Part shown: positions 54,194 through 63,884 of the stretch, one piece after another | Numbering within the stretch: position 1 is the stretch's first letter | Layout of the letters: every line of letters starts with the position of its first letter | Assembly: GCF_003814555.1 (NCBI RefSeq) | Contig: NZ_RKQN01000001.1 | Span: 496,001-560,000, forward strand | DNA from: Vulcaniibacterium tengchongense | GTDB lineage: Bacteria > Pseudomonadota > Gammaproteobacteria > Xanthomonadales > Xanthomonadaceae | Length of the DNA: 64,000 nucleotides | Direction: 5' to 3' | Translations under genes and position numbers: made by a program | The notes under the pieces: generated by a model | Databases searched by the model: none | What the model was told of the DNA's origin: nothing | What the model saw: only the letters and a program-made list of their open reading frames with translations

Positions 54194-54430
54194 CACCCGG
54201 CGCGCCCGCCCGCGCGGCCGCGGGGCAGCCGACCGTTCGGCGGAAACATCGGCCGTCGCGCTTGCAGGGCCCTGGCGGGCTCTTTATCGTCGGTTCATCG
54301 CGCACGCTCGGCGCGATGCCTGGGGCGGCGGAACGCCGGCGCAGGCGAACAGGGGGAGAGCGCGGTAGCCGCTTTTCCGTCCGGCTCCCGCCGGAACCGC
54401 TCGTTCGCTCGCGCAACAGGAGGGATTCTG

Positions 54431-57400
54431 ATGTACGCAGGCAGAAAGACCGGCGTCGCGCTCGCCGCGGCGCTGCTGATCGCGCTCTCCGGCGCCACCG
54501 CGCAATCCTCGCCCGCCGATGACGGCCCGCCGCCGGCGGCCGCGGCGTCGTCCGACCGCGACCCGAACGCCGCCCGGCCCTACATCATCGGCTTCGCCGA
54601 GCCGGCGCTGGCCCGTTACCGCGGCGAACGCCCCGGCCTGGCCGCGCCCGCGCGCACCGGCGGCGCCGGCGAAGGCGGGCGGGTCGACGTGGCCAGCGCG
54701 TCCGCGCGCGCCTACGTCGCCGACCTGGCGGCGCGCCAGCGCGACCACGAGGCGCGCATCGGCAGCGCGATCGGGCGCCCGCTGAACGTGCGCCTGCGCA
54801 TGCAGCACGCGTTCAACGGCGTGATCGCCGACCTCACCCCGATCGAGGCGGAGGAGCTGGCGCGGCTGCCCGAAGTCGCCTTGATCGAGGGCTACCGCGA
54901 GTACGAGCTCGACACCGACGTCGGTCCGCGTTTCATCGGCGCGGACGAGGTATGGGAGGAGGGAACCGGCCTGCCGCCGGGCCTGATCGACGACGGCCGG
55001 CGCCGCCAGCACCGGCGCGGCGCGCTCGGCGAGGGCGTGGTGGTCGGCGTCATCGATTCGGGCATCAACTTCGGCAGTCCCTCCTTCGCGGCGGTCGGCG
55101 GCGACGGCTACCGGCACCGGAATCCGCTCGGCAGCGGCAACCATCTGGGCACCTGCGCGCCCGGCGGCGTCGACGCGGGGCGCTGCAACGACAAGCTGAT
55201 CGGCGGCTACGACTTCGTCTGCGGCGCGCCGGCCAACCTGTGCGGCGTGGCCGGCCTGCGCGAGGAGCCCGGCTTCGGTGACAGCAACGGCCACGGCAGC
55301 CACACCGCCTCCACCGCCGCCGGCAACGTCCGCACCGCGACCCTGCGCGGCGTGCAGCGGCGCATCTCCGGCGTCGCCCCGCACGCCAACCTGATCGCCT
55401 ACGACGTCTGCTACACCGAGATCGCGACCGACCGCGGCCTGTGCCCGAACGTGTCCTCGGTGGCGGCGGTCAACCAGGCGATGGCCGACGGCGTCGACGT
55501 GATCAACTTCTCGATCGGCGGCGGCACCAGCCCGTGGAGCGAGGCGGTGTCGCAGGCCTTCCTGGCCGCGACCGACGCCGGCATTTTCGTCGCCGCCTCG
55601 GCCGGCAATTCCGGCCCGGCCTCCGGCACGCTCGGCCACGTCGAGCCGTGGGTCGCGACCGCCGGCGCGCTGCAGCACGGGCGCGGCGGCTTCGATTTCC
55701 TGCTCGCCGTCACCGGCCCGGGCACGCCTCCGGCGAACCTGCAGGACATCGCCCTCGCGCCCGGCAGCGGCGGCATCGAGCACGCCGCGGACATTCCCGG
55801 GACCACGCCGCTCAGGGCCAGCGCCGGCATCGACACCGCCAGCGACGGCTGCGCCGCGTACCCGCCCGGCGCGTTCCAGGGCGCGATCGCGCTGGTCCGC
55901 CGCGGCACCTGCAACTTCTCGGTCAAGGCGAACAACGCGGCGGCGGCCGGCGCGATCGCGGTGGTCATCGCGAACAACCAGCCCGGCGTGACCACGCCCT
56001 CGGTCCCGGGCACCACCGTGCCGGTGTTCCTGGTCGCCCAGGGCGACGGCGATGCGCTGCGCGACTTCGCCCAGGCCCATGCCGAGGCGACCGCGGCGAT
56101 CCCGTTCCCGGCCACCGTCCGGCCGAACACGCCCGACCAGATGGGCGACTTCAGCTCGCGCGGGCCGACCGCCTACGACCTGGTCAAGCCCGACGTGGCC
56201 GCGCCCGGCGTCGCCGTGCTGGCGGCCTCGGCGGGCGACACCATCGCCGGCCACGAGGACCTGGTCGAGCTGCTGAACGGCACCTCGATGGCGTCGCCGC
56301 ACGTCGCCGGCGCCGCCGCATTGCTGCGCCAGCTGCATCCGTCCTGGAGCGCCGCGGAGATCAAGTCGGCGCTGATGATGACCGCGAAGGAGCGCGTGCT
56401 GAAGGAGGACGGCGCCACTCCGGCGGACCCGTTCGCGCGCGGCGCCGGCCGGATCCGCGTCGACCTGGCGGCGCGCGCCGGCCTGGTGATGGACGAGACC
56501 ACCGAGAACTTCCTGGCCGCCGATCCCGCCGCGGGCGGGCAGGTGCATGCGCTCAACCTGCCCAGCCTGGGCAATGCGCGCTGCATCGAGCGCTGCCGTT
56601 TCGAGCGCACCTTCCGCGGCACCCGCCGGCCGGTCGCGTTCTGGCTCGCGCGGCTGGAGGGCGTGCGCGGCACGGTGTCGCCGGCGGTGTTCGCGGTTGG
56701 CGCCGGGCAGCGCGTGAAGCTGAAGATCGAGGTCGACACCCGGCGGCTGCCCGCCGACGGCCGCTGGCATTTCGGCCGGGTGGAACTGAAGCCGCTCGGC
56801 GGGTTCCGTTCGCCTGAACTGCACCTGCCGGTCGCGGTGGCGGTGCCGGAGCCGGCGATCGTGGTCGCGCCGGACGCCGGGATCGAGCTGACCCTGGCCG
56901 CCGGCCAGAGCGGCCAGGCGCAGCTGAGCGTCGGCAACGGCGGCGGTGGCGTCCTGCAGTTCCGCCGCGACGACTCCCGGCCGGTCGGCGCCATGCTGCA
57001 CGCCTCGACCAACGACGGCGTCACCGTCGGCACCCGCGCCACCTTCTACACCGACCAGAACACCGGCAGCTACGCCGCCGACGACTTCGACGTCGAAGAA
57101 CCGGTCACGCTGAACTTCCTTTCCGCGAACGGCTTCACCCCGTCGGGGAACCCGGTGGCGTCGATCGCGCAAAGCGTGACCTGGGCGGTGTTCCCCGACG
57201 CCGGCGGCGTGCCGGCCGGCAATCCGCAGACCTCGCGTGAGCGCGCGGTGTGGAGCTATACCAGCGCGCCCAACGGACCGGGCATGGGCTCGCCGAACAA
57301 CTGGCTGATGTTCGATCCGGTGCTCGCCGGGCAGCAGGTGCGCTTGCAGCCGGGCAAGTACTGGATGACGGTGCACATCGACGCCACGTTCGCGAACCGC

Positions 57401-57721
57401 TGGGCGTGGTACCAGTCGAACCAGGCCGCGGGGCTGCCGCCGCTGGCGGTGCTGCCGGCGAGTTCCGCCGCCTGGTCGCCGATCGGCAGCCCCGGCCTCG
57501 CGTTCGAGGTGAGCGGCTTGGTGGCCTGCGGCGCGCCCTGGCTGACCGCGGTGACCCCGGCGTCCGGCACCGCCCAGGGCGCCGCGGCGCAGACGTTGAC
57601 GGTGGCGGTCAGCGCCGCCGGCCTGGCGCCGGGCCGGTATCGCGGCCGCGTCTGCCTCGCCAGCAACGACCCGAACCAGCCGCTGCTCGGCGTGCCGGTG
57701 CGGTTGACGGTCACCCCCTGA
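54431..57721 (+). CDS. Secreted S8 family subtilisin-like serine protease
   Basis: The 1096-residue extracellular protease has a signal peptide (VALAAALLIALSGATAQ), a propeptide-type inhibitor region to about 160, and an S8 catalytic domain. Catalytic residues are Asp209 (VIDSGIN), His288 (GHGSHTAS) and Ser619 (GTSMASPH). The domain is split by a protease-associated (PA) insertion at about 440-560 that contains CNFSVKANNAAAAGAIAVVIANN. The last third contains beta-sandwich domains, ending in LAPGRYRGRVCLASNDPNQPLLGVPVRLTVTP. Such large multi-domain subtilases are typical of the predatory or lytic Lysobacteraceae. The AGGAGG ribosome binding site before ATG 54431 is clear. It is separated from the upstream gene by 237 bp. 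Confidence 0.94.
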   Translation: MYAGRKTGVALAAALLIALSGATAQSSPADDGPPPAAAASSDRDPNAARPYIIGFAEPALARYRGERPGLAAPARTGGAGEGGRVDVASASARAYVADLAARQRDHEARIGSAIGRPLNVRLRMQHAFNGVIADLTPIEAEELARLPEVALIEGYREYELDTDVGPRFIGADEVWEEGTGLPPGLIDDGRRRQHRRGALGEGVVVGVIDSGINFGSPSFAAVGGDGYRHRNPLGSGNHLGTCAPGGVDAGRCNDKLIGGYDFVCGAPANLCGVAGLREEPGFGDSNGHGSHTASTAAGNVRTATLRGVQRRISGVAPHANLIAYDVCYTEIATDRGLCPNVSSVAAVNQAMADGVDVINFSIGGGTSPWSEAVSQAFLAATDAGIFVAASAGNSGPASGTLGHVEPWVATAGALQHGRGGFDFLLAVTGPGTPPANLQDIALAPGSGGIEHAADIPGTTPLRASAGIDTASDGCAAYPPGAFQGAIALVRRGTCNFSVKANNAAAAGAIAVVIANNQPGVTTPSVPGTTVPVFLVAQGDGDALRDFAQAHAEATAAIPFPATVRPNTPDQMGDFSSRGPTAYDLVKPDVAAPGVAVLAASAGDTIAGHEDLVELLNGTSMASPHVAGAAALLRQLHPSWSAAEIKSALMMTAKERVLKEDGATPADPFARGAGRIRVDLAARAGLVMDETTENFLAADPAAGGQVHALNLPSLGNARCIERCRFERTFRGTRRPVAFWLARLEGVRGTVSPAVFAVGAGQRVKLKIEVDTRRLPADGRWHFGRVELKPLGGFRSPELHLPVAVAVPEPAIVVAPDAGIELTLAAGQSGQAQLSVGNGGGGVLQFRRDDSRPVGAMLHASTNDGVTVGTRATFYTDQNTGSYAADDFDVEEPVTLNFLSANGFTPSGNPVASIAQSVTWAVFPDAGGVPAGNPQTSRERAVWSYTSAPNGPGMGSPNNWLMFDPVLAGQQVRLQPGKYWMTVHIDATFANRWAWYQSNQAAGLPPLAVLPASSAAWSPIGSPGLAFEVSGLVACGAPWLTAVTPASGTAQGAAAQTLTVAVSAAGLAPGRYRGRVCLASNDPNQPLLGVPVRLTVTP

Positions 57722-57911
57722 CTGCGAAGGCGCGTCCCGCCGGCCGGCGGGACGCGGGGCGACACGGCAGCGGCGCCGCCACCGGCGCCGTTCCCGCTCG
57801 GGCGGGGCTGGGGTGGAGAAGGCAGGCGCGACCGGATGACGAAGCCCGGGCTGCGCGCGGCCAGGACGCCCATCGCGGACGGTGCAGGTTTCCTTCGCCC
57901 GATCAATGGCC

Positions 57912-57917
57912 TACAAT
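57912..57917 (+). promoter_or_regulatory. Probable -10 box of the rpsP operon
   Basis: TACAAT in the context GGCCTACAATAACCGG lies 49 nt before rpsP. The -35 region is weak (TTTCCT at 17 bp). Confidence 0.55.
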
Positions 57918-57965
57918 AACCGGCTTACCCGGTCATTCCGACCGCTGGGCAACACAGGAACCGCA

Positions 57966-58226
57966 ATGGTCAAGATCCGTCTGGCGCGTGGTGGCGCCAA
58001 GAAGCGTCCGTTCTACCACATCGTCGTCACCGACAGCCGCAGCGCACGCGACGGCCGCAACATCGAGCGCGTCGGCTACTACAACCCGGTCGCCCAGGGC
58101 GCCGAGAAGCGTGTGGAACTGAACGTCGAGCGCGTCCAGCATTGGATCGCCAACGGTGCGCAGCTGACCGACAAGGTCGCCGCGCTGTACAAGGAAGCGG
58201 CCAGGTCCGCCGCGGCCGCGGCCTGA
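57966..58226 (+). CDS. rpsP: 30S ribosomal protein bS16
   Basis: Small-subunit ribosomal protein of 86 residues. [41 protein letters not shown] is the family signature. An upstream in-frame start at 57882 was rejected, because the protein always starts at MVKIRL. AGGAACCGCA supplies the ribosome binding site. It leads the operon rpsP-rimM-trmD-rplS, with rimM 41 bp downstream. Confidence 0.98.
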   Translation: MVKIRLARGGAKKRPFYHIVVTDSRSARDGRNIERVGYYNPVAQGAEKRVELNVERVQHWIANGAQLTDKVAALYKEAARSAAAAA

Positions 58227-58266
58227 TCCCCAGGCCGCGCGTGCTCCGCGCGGCCGGTTTCGCCTC

Positions 58267-58782
58267 ATGACCGAATCCGAGCGCCGCATCCTGTTGGGCA
58301 GGGTGACCGGCGCTTTCGGCGTTCGCGGCGAGGTCAAGCTCGAGTCCTGGACCGAGCCGCGCACCGCGATCTTCCGCTACCAGCCGTGGTGCCTGCGCGA
58401 CGCGCGCGGCGGCGAGCGCGAGCTGCGCGGAGTGCGCGGCCGCGACGGCGGCAAGCACCTGGTCGCGCACTTCCCCGGGGTGGCGGACCGCGACGCCGCC
58501 GAGGCGCTGCGCGGCACCGAGATCCACGTGCCGCGCTCGGCGCTGCCGCCGCCGAAGCCGGGCGAGTACTACTGGGTCGACCTGGAAGGGCTGCGCGTGC
58601 GCAACCGCGAGGGCGCCGACCTGGGCACGGTTTCGCACTTGTTCGCCACGGGCGCGAACGACGTGCTGGTCGCGCACGACGGCGAGCGCGAGCGGATGAT
58701 CCCGTTCGTGCAGCCGCAATACGTCGTCGCGGTCGACTTCGACGCCGGCGTGATCACGGTCGACTGGGACCCCGACTTCTGA
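58267..58782 (+). CDS. rimM: 16S rRNA processing protein RimM
   Basis: Assembly factor that matures the 30S head and binds S19. The 171-residue product has the N-terminal RimM domain ([52 protein letters not shown]) and the C-terminal PRC-barrel ([61 protein letters not shown]). It is the usual neighbour of rpsP and trmD. The trmD gene comes only after a 207-bp gap. Confidence 0.97.
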   Translation: MTESERRILLGRVTGAFGVRGEVKLESWTEPRTAIFRYQPWCLRDARGGERELRGVRGRDGGKHLVAHFPGVADRDAAEALRGTEIHVPRSALPPPKPGEYYWVDLEGLRVRNREGADLGTVSHLFATGANDVLVAHDGERERMIPFVQPQYVVAVDFDAGVITVDWDPDF

Positions 58783-58952
58783 CGAGCCCCGCGGTTTTCG
58801 CCGCGCCGGGCGCAAGAATCGCGCCTTCGCGCGTCGCGGCGTACCGCGGCCGCATCGCGCCGCCGCCGCGCCTGCGTCCCGCGCCAGGAGGGCGCCGCGT
58901 CGGCGCGCAAGTCCGGCGCGGCGATCGCTTTCGCGCGGCGCGACGACATCCT

Positions 58953-58958
58953 TAAGCT
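58953..58958 (+). promoter_or_regulatory. Candidate internal promoter before trmD
   Basis: TAAGCT stands 31 nt before the trmD ATG in the unusually long 207-bp gap after rimM. It fits the TA-N3-T -10 style of the window. The evidence is sequence resemblance only. Confidence 0.3.
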
Positions 58959-58989
58959 GCCCTCCGAACCCGCCGCCCGAGCCTGCCCC

Positions 58990-59736
58990 ATGCGCATCGA
59001 CGTCATCAGCCTGTTTCCCGAGTTCGTCGGCCAATGCGCCGCGTTCGGCGTGGTCGGCCGGGCGCGCGAGCGCGGGCTGCTCGCGCTGCACGGCTGGAAC
59101 CCGCGCGACCATGCCGAGGGCAACTACCGCCGCGTGGACGACCGCCCGTTCGGCGGCGGGCCGGGCATGGTGATGCTGATCGATCCGCTGCGCGGCGCGC
59201 TGCGCGCCGCGCGTGCGGCCGACCCGGCGCCGGCGCGCACGATCTACCTGAGCCCCCAGGGGGCGCCGCTGACCCAGGCCAAGGTGCGCGAACTGGCCGG
59301 GCGCGAACGGCTGATCCTGCTCTGCGGCCGCTACGAAGGCGTCGACGAGCGCCTGCTGCGCGCCGAGGTCGACGAGGAGCTGTCGATCGGCGACTACGTG
59401 CTGTCCGGCGGCGAACTGGCCGCGGCGGTGGTGATCGACGCGGTCGCGCGGTTGCAGGAGGGGGCGCTGAACGACGCCGAGTCCGCGGCCCAGGACAGTT
59501 TCGAGGACGGGCTGCTCGACTGCCCGCACTACACCCGCCCGGTCGAGCACGAGCTGGGCCGGGTGCCGGAAGTGCTGCTGTCCGGCGACCACGCCCGCAT
59601 CGCCCGCTGGCGGCGGATGCAGGCCCTGGGCCGGACCTGGCAGCGGCGACCGGAGCTGCTCGACGAGGCCGCCCTGTCGGAGGCCGATCGGCGCCTGCTC
59701 GACGAATACCGCGCGGCGCGGGCGGGCGAGGACTAG
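58990..59736 (+). CDS. trmD: tRNA (guanine-N1)-methyltransferase TrmD
   Basis: SPOUT methyltransferase that makes m1G37 in tRNAs with CNN and GNN anticodons, preventing frameshifts. The 248-residue product contains [57 protein letters not shown] and the knot motif [22 protein letters not shown]. The C-terminal region [19 protein letters not shown] is diagnostic. It ends 184 bp before rplS. Confidence 0.98.
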   Translation: MRIDVISLFPEFVGQCAAFGVVGRARERGLLALHGWNPRDHAEGNYRRVDDRPFGGGPGMVMLIDPLRGALRAARAADPAPARTIYLSPQGAPLTQAKVRELAGRERLILLCGRYEGVDERLLRAEVDEELSIGDYVLSGGELAAAVVIDAVARLQEGALNDAESAAQDSFEDGLLDCPHYTRPVEHELGRVPEVLLSGDHARIARWRRMQALGRTWQRRPELLDEAALSEADRRLLDEYRAARAGED

Positions 59737-59834
59737 CCGGCGAGGACCCGCGGTCTCGGCCGGCCGCGAGATTCCGACGGCGGGGGCCGTGCGCGGAAGC
59801 GCAGGGCGGCTAGCCATGGCCGTGAAAAGCCCGC

Positions 59835-59840
59835 TATAAT
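59835..59840 (+). promoter_or_regulatory. Strong -10 box of rplS
   Basis: Perfect TATAAT in the context CCCGCTATAATGCGCG, 80 nt before the rplS start in the 184-bp gap after trmD. It is the same type of box as before ffh. No -35 consensus is evident. Confidence 0.6.
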
Positions 59841-59920
59841 GCGCGACTTATTCAGCTCCGCCCATGCCACGACGCGGGTCCACGTGCACTCGCGCTACAA
59901 CGACTCCAACAGGCCAGACC

Positions 59921-60301
59921 ATGAACAAGCCCTCCATCCACACGCTGGTGCAGAACTTCGAAGCCGAGCAGATCCAGCGCAAGCTGCCGGACTTCAGCCA
60001 GGGCGACACCGTCGTCGTCAACGTCAAGGTCAAGGAAGGTAACCGCGAGCGCGTGCAGGCGTACGAGGGCGTGGTCATCGCGATCAAGAACGCCGGCCTG
60101 AACTCCTCGTTCACCGTGCGCAAGATCTCGCACGGCTACGGCGTCGAGCGCGTGTTCCAGACCCACAGCGCGACCATCGCCTCGGTCGAAGTGAAGCGCC
60201 GCGGCAAGGTCCGCGCCGGCAAGCTGTACTACCTGCGCGGCCTGGAAGGCAAGAAGGCGCGCATCAAGGAAGACCTGTCCGCCTACTCCAAGTCGGAGTA
60301 A
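59921..60301 (+). CDS. rplS: 50S ribosomal protein bL19
   Basis: Large-subunit ribosomal protein of 126 residues located at the subunit interface. [54 protein letters not shown] and [20 protein letters not shown] are typical. The ATG at 59921 ([21 protein letters not shown]) was chosen over an upstream in-frame start at 59864, because all homologues start here. It ends the operon, though a separate TATAAT promoter precedes it. Confidence 0.98.
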   Translation: MNKPSIHTLVQNFEAEQIQRKLPDFSQGDTVVVNVKVKEGNRERVQAYEGVVIAIKNAGLNSSFTVRKISHGYGVERVFQTHSATIASVEVKRRGKVRAGKLYYLRGLEGKKARIKEDLSAYSKSE

Positions 60302-60331
60302 GGCCGGAGCGCTTCGGCGCGATCCGCGCGG

Positions 60332-60351
60332 ACGGCCGCCTCGGCGGCCGT
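60332..60351 (+). terminator. GC-rich hairpin after rplS
   Basis: ACGGCCGC-CTCG-GCGGCCGT is an 8-bp perfect stem 31 bp after rplS. It has no T-run (TCGCGCTTCT follows), so it may act only as a partial or Rho-assisted terminator. Confidence 0.45.
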
Positions 60352-60418
60352 TCGCGCTTCTGCGGCCGCGCGGCAGGCGAGGCAGAATGGCCGGATGTCC
60401 CGGAGCCCGGAGCCGCCG

Positions 60419-60711
60419 ATGAAGCCCGTACCGAAAGCCGCCGCGATGCTGCTGCCCCTGGCGCTGGCGGCGTGCGCCGGCCTGTGGCCAGTCGCCGATG
60501 CGGATCACGTGGCCTATCCTTACCCGTGGTGCGCCGAGCAGGAGCGCGAGGCGGCTTCGCTGCCGCGGCCCGAAGGCGCGGCAGCGCGGCAGCTGCAGCG
60601 CGACGCCTACGTGTCCAAGGCCTGCCAGGAGGCCACCGACCGCGCGCACGAACTGCGCGTCCGCCTCGAACCTCAGCGACGTCCCGAACCCGCACCGCCG
60701 CCCGGCGGCCG

Positions 60712-60715
<4 letters not shown>
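60419..60715 (+). CDS. Small predicted lipoprotein
   Basis: The 98-residue product has a lipoprotein signal (MLLPLALAAC, Cys at about residue 19) and a short mature part with two cysteines (CAEQEREAA and SKACQEATDRA) and an acidic-basic helical stretch, ending with proline-rich PAPPPGGR. No family is recognised. An in-frame ATG at 60395 is also possible. Its TGA overlaps the ATG of the S4-domain gene (ATGA at 60712-60715), so it is co-translated with it. Confidence 0.72.
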
Positions 60716-61134
<419 letters not shown>

Positions 61135-61463
61135 GGCGCGCGCTCCGGTGCGCCCATGATCGGCGGTCGGCGTGCGGCGGTTGCGCGCCCACTCGGCCGC
61201 GGGCGCATCGCGCCAGCGCCTGTCCGCGAACGCCCCGTCCGCGGATGCGCGCTGCGCCGCCCGTTTCGTTCGCGGGTCCTACCGTCCGGGCGCGGCGGCG
61301 TTCGCAACGGGCGAGCCGAGCGGCACCGCTCGCGGACCCGCCAGCGGCCGAAAGCCGCGGGCCGGCCGAGGCGCCCTTCGCGCTCGCGTCGCATTGCGGG
61401 AACGCGCGCGAGGTGCCGGCGGCCGCCGCGTTCCGGTCCGGAAAGCGCGGCGGCTTCGTGCGG
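61135..61463. other. 329-bp non-coding gap between convergent hslR and DUF937 genes
   Basis: I see no gene or clear terminator here. The stretch is GC-rich with alternating CGGGCC and GCGGC runs and no open frame of protein-like composition. Confidence 0.5.
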
Positions 61464-62072
61464 TCAGCGCCGTCCGCCGAGCAGCGAACCGGCCAGGCCG
61501 AGCAGGTCGGACACGTCGGTATCGCCGTCGCCGTCGCGGTCGAGCACCGCGCCGAGCAGGCCGCCGCCGACGCCGCCCTGCTGGGCGATGCGGCTGCGTT
61601 CCTGGCCCAGCACCTGACCGAGCAGGTTGGGCGAGGCCTGCGCCGGCGCGCCGTTGCCGCCGAACATGCGCTTGGCGAGGAAGGCCAGCACGATCGGCGC
61701 CAGCATCTTCATCAGGTCGCCGGCCCGGTCGCCGCCGAGGCCGGTGGCCGCGCCCAGGCCCTGCGCGGCGGTCTGCTCGCGCGCGCCGAAGATATGGCCG
61801 AGGATCTGGCCGCCCTGGCCGCCGCCGCCGAGCACGGTGCCGAGCACCGAGCCCAGGTCGGCGCCGGCATGGTCGCGCTGCAGCGCCCCGAACAGCGCCT
61901 CCGCACCCTGCGGCTGGCCGGCATTGCGGCCCAGCGCGCCGAGCAGCAGCGGCAGTGCGGCGGAGACGGCGCCGGCGGCCTGCTCCGGCGGCAGGCCGAG
62001 GCGACCGCCGATTTCGGCAAGCGGCTGTCCTTGCAACTGGGCGAACAACTCTTCGGTCAGCGAGGCGTTCAT
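61464..62072 (-). CDS. DUF937 protein with C-terminal calcium-loop-like motif
   Basis: The 202-residue product belongs to DUF937 (YidB-like). The N-terminal helices read FAQLQGQPLAEIGGRLGLPPEQAAGAVSAALPLLLGALGRNA. A glycine-rich middle (VLGGGGQGGQILGHIFG) follows, then a conserved helix MKMLAPIVLAFLAKRMF, and a C-terminal DRDGDGDTDVSDLLGLAGSLLGG. The D-x-D-G-D-G-D-x-D pattern is an EF-hand or dockerin-type calcium loop. Signal peptide is absent. The role of DUF937 is unknown; in some species it is linked to surface or stress functions. Confidence 0.85.
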   Translation of the reverse strand: MNASLTEELFAQLQGQPLAEIGGRLGLPPEQAAGAVSAALPLLLGALGRNAGQPQGAEALFGALQRDHAGADLGSVLGTVLGGGGQGGQILGHIFGAREQTAAQGLGAATGLGGDRAGDLMKMLAPIVLAFLAKRMFGGNGAPAQASPNLLGQVLGQERSRIAQQGGVGGGLLGAVLDRDGDGDTDVSDLLGLAGSLLGGRR

Positions 62073-62230
62073 GGCGGTCCATTCATGTCGGGGAACCCGA
62101 TCCTAACCCCGTTCGGGCGCCGCGGCATGACCGTTCGGCCGCGGGCCCGCTCCACGTTGCGCTCGCCGCCGCAGGCCGGCGCGGGCGGACGGCGTGGCGC
62201 GCAAGGCGCGTGTCCGTGCCTGCGCGGAAG

Positions 62231-62256
62231 AAAAGGCCCGGCGAGCGCGCCGGGCC
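62231..62256 (-). terminator. Intrinsic terminator after katA
   Basis: GGCCCGGCG-AGCG-CGCCGGGCC is a perfect 9-bp stem (62235-62256). Read on the minus strand it is followed by TTTTCTT, a proper U-tract. It stands only 10 bp after the katA stop. Confidence 0.9.
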
Positions 62257-62265
62257 ACGCCGCCG

Positions 62266-63789
62266 TCAGGCGCCGACCTCCACGGGCCGGTCGGTCGCGC
62301 TGCTGCCCTTGAGGCGATCGTCCGCCGGTTCCAGCCCGAGCGCGCGCGCCACGCCGGCGCCGTACGCCGGGTCGCACTTGGCGAACAGCGCGATCTGGCG
62401 GCGCTGGATCGCCTCCGGCACCCCCTGCATCGCGGCGGCGATGTTGGCGAACAGGCGCTGCTTCTGCGCCTCGTCGAACAGGCGGAACAGGTTGCCCGGC
62501 TGGGTGAAGTCGTCATTGCCGTCGCGATGGCTGTAGCGGTCGGCGTCGCCGTGCAGCGGCAGCGGCGGTTCGGCGAAGCGCTTGTCCTCGCGCGGCCCGC
62601 CGAACGAGTTGGGCTCGTAGTACGCGTCCGGGTTGCCGCTGTCGTTGCGGAAGAAGCGCATCGCGCCGTCCTTGTGGTAGTGGTGCACCGGGCAACGCGG
62701 CGCGTTCACCGGCAGCGCCTCGTAGTGGGTGCCCAGGCGGTAGCGGTGCGCGTCGGCGTAGCTGAAAACGCGCGCCTGCAGCATCTTGTCCGGCGAGAAG
62801 CCGATGCCGGGGACGATGTTCGACGGCGAGAACGCCGCCTGCTCGATTTCGGCGAAGTAGTTGTCCGGATTGCGGTTCAACTCGAGCACGCCGACGTCGA
62901 TCGGCGGGAAGTCGGCGTGCGGCCAGACCTTGGTCAGGTCGAACGGGTTCCAGCCGGTGCGCGCCGACCATTCGTCGGCCTGCGCTTCGGTCATCACCTG
63001 CACCTGCATCTTCCAGCGCGGGTAGTCGCCCTTCTCGATCGCCGCGTACAGGTCTTCCTGGGTCGACTCGCGACTGCGGCCGATCACCCGCGCCGCTTCG
63101 TCGTTGGTCCAGTGGCGGTGGCCCTGCAGGGTCTTGAAGTGGAACTTCACCCAGACCCGCTCGCCGGCGTCGTTGATCAGGCTGTAGGTGTGCGAGCCGT
63201 AGCCGTTGATGTGGCGCACGTCGGTCGGCAGGCCGCGGTCGGAGAACAGGATCGTCACCTGGTGAAGCGATTCCGGCGACAGCGACCAGAAGTCCCACAT
63301 CGCGGTCGGCGAGCGCAGGTTGCTGCGCGGGTGCCGCTTCTGGGTGTGGATGAAGTCGGGGAATTTCAGCGGGTCGCGGATGAAGAACACCGGCGTGTTG
63401 TTGCCGACCAGGTCCCAGTTGCCTTCCGGGGTGTAGAACTTGACCGCGAAGCCGCGCACGTCGCGCTCGGCGTCGGCGGCGCCGAGTTCGCCGGCGACGG
63501 TGGAAAAGCGCAGCAGCAGGTCGGTCTTGGCGCCCGGCTGCAGCGCCTTGGCCTTGGTGTAGCGGGAGATGTCGCCGGTGACGGTGAGGCTGCCGTAGGC
63601 GCCCCAGCCCTTGGCGTGGACCACGCGCTCGGGAACGCGCTCGCGGTTCTGGTGGGCGAGCTTCTCGATCAACTGGTAATCCTGCAGCAGCAGCGGCCCG
63701 CGCGGGCCGGCGCTGAGCGAGTTCTGGTTGTCGGCGATCGGATTGCCGGCGCTGGTGGTGAGAAGGGCGGGGGGCTTCGGCTGGCTCAT
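62266..63789 (-). CDS. katA: Small-subunit monofunctional catalase KatA
   Basis: Heme catalase that breaks down hydrogen peroxide to water and oxygen. The 507-residue product matches the clade 3 small-subunit type: no N- or C-terminal extra domains. The distal His is at residue 58 ([12 protein letters not shown]), the Asn in [13 protein letters not shown] is conserved and the heme-ligand Tyr is in [16 protein letters not shown]. No signal peptide is seen, so it is cytoplasmic. AAAGGA is the ribosome binding site. Expression is probably induced by peroxide through the OxyR-like site upstream. Confidence 0.96.
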   Translation of the reverse strand: MSQPKPPALLTTSAGNPIADNQNSLSAGPRGPLLLQDYQLIEKLAHQNRERVPERVVHAKGWGAYGSLTVTGDISRYTKAKALQPGAKTDLLLRFSTVAGELGAADAERDVRGFAVKFYTPEGNWDLVGNNTPVFFIRDPLKFPDFIHTQKRHPRSNLRSPTAMWDFWSLSPESLHQVTILFSDRGLPTDVRHINGYGSHTYSLINDAGERVWVKFHFKTLQGHRHWTNDEAARVIGRSRESTQEDLYAAIEKGDYPRWKMQVQVMTEAQADEWSARTGWNPFDLTKVWPHADFPPIDVGVLELNRNPDNYFAEIEQAAFSPSNIVPGIGFSPDKMLQARVFSYADAHRYRLGTHYEALPVNAPRCPVHHYHKDGAMRFFRNDSGNPDAYYEPNSFGGPREDKRFAEPPLPLHGDADRYSHRDGNDDFTQPGNLFRLFDEAQKQRLFANIAAAMQGVPEAIQRRQIALFAKCDPAYGAGVARALGLEPADDRLKGSSATDRPVEVGA

Positions 63790-63818
63790 GGCGAGGTCCT
63801 TTCACAAAGGGTCCACGC

Positions 63819-63884
63819 ACCTTAGTGGCCCCGCCGAGCCAAATGAAATCGATTGTTCCGAGGGTTCCGATAGCTTTTATCTAT
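63819..63884 (-). promoter_or_regulatory. OxyR-type binding site and promoter of katA
   Basis: Read toward katA, four tetranucleotides are spaced by 7 bp: ATAG (63884-63881), CTAT (63873-63870), CTCG (63862-63859) and CGAT (63851-63848). The OxyR consensus is ATAG-N7-CTAT-N7-ATAG-N7-CTAT, so 13 of 16 positions match and the first half-site is perfect. Directly downstream, TTCATT and TAAGGT with 17 bp spacing are poor -35 and -10 boxes, as expected for an activator-dependent promoter. Confidence 0.7.

Noticed and set aside
50309-54196. A 1295-codon open frame on the minus strand running from the ypjD-like gene across ffh and the orphan gene
   Set aside because: Only the last 264 codons (the ypjD-like gene) are real. 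The rest lies opposite ffh and the orphan, has low-complexity His/Gln/Arg/Ala-rich composition and no family features. It is an antisense artefact of the high GC content.
54284-57376. A 1030-codon open frame on the minus strand opposite the subtilase
   Set aside because: It has repeated Arg/Gly/Val-rich sequence, no domain that I recognise and no start signal. The opposite frame has a complete S8 protease with all catalytic residues.
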